From NCBI GenBank assembly GCA_027019845.1, contig JALUWE010000474.1, positions 1 through 7,373 on the forward strand: a DNA stretch of 7,373 nt, in the 5' to 3' direction. Each line of letters starts with the position of its first letter. The stretch's first letter is position 1. This stretch comes from Anaerolineales bacterium (GTDB lineage: Bacteria > Chloroflexota > Anaerolineae > Anaerolineales > JABWBV01). The notes under the pieces were generated by a model. That model was not told the DNA's origin, did not search any database, and saw nothing but the letters and a program-made list of their open reading frames with translations. Below are positions 6,644 to 7,373 of this stretch, piece after piece. The position numbers were made by a program, and so were the translations under genes.

Positions 6644-7060
6644 ATGGTCAAATCCCTCACCATCCAATTGAGTACCCGCGGCAACGCAGACGTGTTGGAC
6701 ATCACCCCCAACGTGGCCGCGGCAGTCCGGGAATCCGGGCTGGCCAACGGCATCGTGACCGTCTTTTGCCCCTCTTCCACCAGCGCGCTGACCACCATTG
6801 AGTACGAATCCGGCTGTATATCAGATTTGCGCCGCCTGTTCGACGAGATCGCCCCTCCCAATCGTGACTATGCGCACAACGCCCGCTGGGGCGACGGCAA
6901 CGGCCACAGCCACGTGCGCGCCGCCCTGCTCGGCCCCTCCCTCACCATCCCTTTTACCGACGCCAGCCTGACCCTCGGCACCTGGCAGCAAATCATCTTC
7001 GTAGACTTCGACAACCGCCCCCGGCAGCGCCGCCTCATCGCGCAGGTGATCGGGGAGTGA
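6644..7060 (+). CDS. yjbQ: YjbQ/UPF0047 family protein
   Basis: A 138-residue single-domain protein of the usual family length. Signatures: P43-SSTSALTTIEYE55, then H78-NARWGDGNGHSHVRAALLGPSLTIPF and LGTWQQIIFVDFDNRPR, with H78, H88, H90 and D84 as likely active-site or metal residues. E. coli YjbQ has weak thiamine-phosphate synthase activity, and the family is sometimes named secondary thiamine-phosphate synthase, but the physiological role is uncertain. The segment SSTSALTTIEYE places it in the subgroup with S/T rather than H at the start of this motif. It is the third gene of the paaD-sirtuin unit and has its own good ribosome site. A small GGGG-N9-CCCC inverted repeat (6609-6625) spans the sirtuin stop but lacks a T-run, so transcription probably continues into yjbQ. 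Beyond the stop begins a repeat field with no gene. Confidence 0.92.
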   Translation: MVKSLTIQLSTRGNADVLDITPNVAAAVRESGLANGIVTVFCPSSTSALTTIEYESGCISDLRRLFDEIAPPNRDYAHNARWGDGNGHSHVRAALLGPSLTIPFTDASLTLGTWQQIIFVDFDNRPRQRRLIAQVIGE

Positions 7061-7065
7061 GCCAA

Positions 7066-7116
7066 CCCTTCGACAGCCACTTCGCCTTCGGCTCAGTGCA
7101 TGGCTCAGGGCAAGCA
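7066..7116 (+). repeat. Diverged dispersed-repeat copy A (CCTTCGACA...GGCTCAG)
   Basis: This segment begins CCCTTCGACAGCC and contains two GGCTCAG blocks (from 7090 and from 7102). Its opening matches the openings at 7119 and 7237, and GCTCAG recurs in all three. It starts only 5 bases after the yjbQ stop. No coding frame is evident. Confidence 0.45.
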
Positions 7117-7118
7117 CC

Positions 7119-7186
7119 CATCCTTCGACTACGAGCGAACGGAGTTCGGTACGAACTCTCCCCGCCCTCCGCTCAGCACGCAATCC
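7119..7186 (+). repeat. Dispersed-repeat copy B
   Basis: Opens with CATCCTTCGACTAC (7119-7132) and closes with CGCCCTCCGCTCAG (7163-7176) then CGCAATCC. Both blocks are repeated exactly at 7237-7250 and 7265-7278. Copy B carries an inner hairpin (7142-7158) that copy C lacks. GCGAACGGAGT (7135-7145) is the reverse complement of 7257-7267 in copy C. Confidence 0.7.
7142..7158. repeat. Hairpin GAGTTCG-GTA-CGAACTC inside repeat copy B
   Basis: A perfect 7-base stem with a 3-base loop. It lies about 80 bases after the yjbQ stop and has no T-run, so it is not a standard intrinsic terminator, though it could stabilise a transcript end. Confidence 0.6.
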
Positions 7187-7191
7187 CCAAT

Positions 7192-7239
7192 CCCTATCCC
7201 TATCCCTATCCCTATCCCTATCCCTATCCCCATCCCCAT
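7192..7239. repeat. Hexamer tandem repeat, six CCCTAT then two CCCCAT units
   Basis: Eight head-to-tail hexamers, the first six identical. The complementary strand reads GGGATA repeatedly, so four or more GGG tracts are spaced by three bases, the classical G-quadruplex pattern. The array sits between repeat copies B and C. Copy number is likely to vary by slippage. Confidence 0.92.
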
Positions 7240-7289
7240 CCTTCGACTACAGGCTCACTCCGTTCGCCCTCCGCTCAGGATGCAATCCC
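7237..7289 (+). repeat. Dispersed-repeat copy C
   Basis: Shares CATCCTTCGACTAC and CGCCCTCCGCTCAG with copy B in the same order and ends GATGCAATCCC against CACGCAATCCC in copy B. It is shorter than B because the middle differs. It merges on the left with the last hexamer of the tandem array and on the right with another C-rich repeat. Confidence 0.7.
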
Positions 7290-7292
7290 TAT

Positions 7293-7373
7293 CCCCAATC
7301 CCTATCTCCAATCCCTATCTCTATCCCCAATCCCTATCTCCAATCCCTATCTCTATCCCCAATACCCATCCTC
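7293..7373. repeat. Tandem repeat with 32-base period, running off the window
   Basis: Two exact 32-base units start at 7293 and 7325, and a third partial, diverged copy starts at 7357. Each unit opens CCCCAATCCCTATCTCCA and continues with a second ATCCCTATCTCTAT block, so it is built from the same CCCTAT-like hexamers as the array at 7192. The full extent is unknown because the window ends inside it. Confidence 0.85.

Noticed and set aside
5878..6801. Alternative + strand frame of 307 codons starting 4 bases before the sirtuin ATG
   Set aside because: Its product is arginine- and proline-rich shadow sequence; the adjacent frame carries all sirtuin motifs.
6013..6861. Open frame of 282 codons on the - strand across the sirtuin and yjbQ genes
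   Set aside because: It spans two well-supported + strand genes and their gap, and shows no family motif or ribosome site.
7142..7158. Intrinsic terminator for the paaD-sirtuin-yjbQ unit
   Set aside because: The stem is good but no T-run follows on either strand, and it lies inside a dispersed repeat copy.
7187..7373. Possible CRISPR array
   Set aside because: Units are contiguous or nearly so, with no unique spacers of regular length, and no cas genes are present.

Overview
The window looks like a bacterial chromosomal segment from a GC-rich genome. It holds seven protein-coding genes and two repeat-rich intergenic stretches. I see no rRNA, tRNA, CRISPR array, phage gene or transposase. 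The gene mix (YyaL, an OmpR/BaeS-type pair, a solitary P450, a PaaD-like protein, a sirtuin, YjbQ) and the degenerate GC-rich intergenic repeats would fit a Chloroflexota (Anaerolineae-like) genome. That is an impression from content, not a demonstrated placement.

Left block (1-3729, + strand): the 3' part of a YyaL/DUF255 gene enters from the left edge. A response regulator follows after one base, and its sensor histidine kinase overlaps it by 11 bases. The three form one tight transcription unit. The two-component genes are visibly less GC-rich than the YyaL gene.

Middle (3701-5260): a cytochrome P450 gene on the - strand converges on the kinase gene, and their 3' ends overlap by 29 bases. 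The P450 has its own near-consensus sigma70-type promoter (TTCACA, 17 bases, TATAAT) and a strong Shine-Dalgarno site.

Insertion (5252-5411): a 144-base element with inverted ends, two internal palindromes and no coding capacity is bounded by an exact 8-base direct repeat. It looks like a MITE-type non-autonomous insertion. The right copy of the duplicated target contains the start codon of the next gene.

Right block (5408-7060, + strand): a paaD-like gene (MIP18 domain plus zinc ribbon), a class III-type sirtuin that starts on the base after the paaD stop, and a yjbQ (UPF0047) gene 24 bases further on form a second unit. No phenylacetyl-CoA epoxidase subunits are present, so the paaD-like protein may serve another metalloprotein.

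Right end (7061-7373): no gene. It holds diverged copies of a dispersed repeat, six CCCTAT plus two CCCCAT hexamers whose complement can form a G-quadruplex, and a 32-base-period tandem repeat that runs off the window.

I did not find a clearly new multi-gene system. The most notable signals are the insertion at the paaD start codon, the C/G-skewed repeat field, the unusual zinc site of the sirtuin and the lone cysteine pair in the kinase sensor domain.
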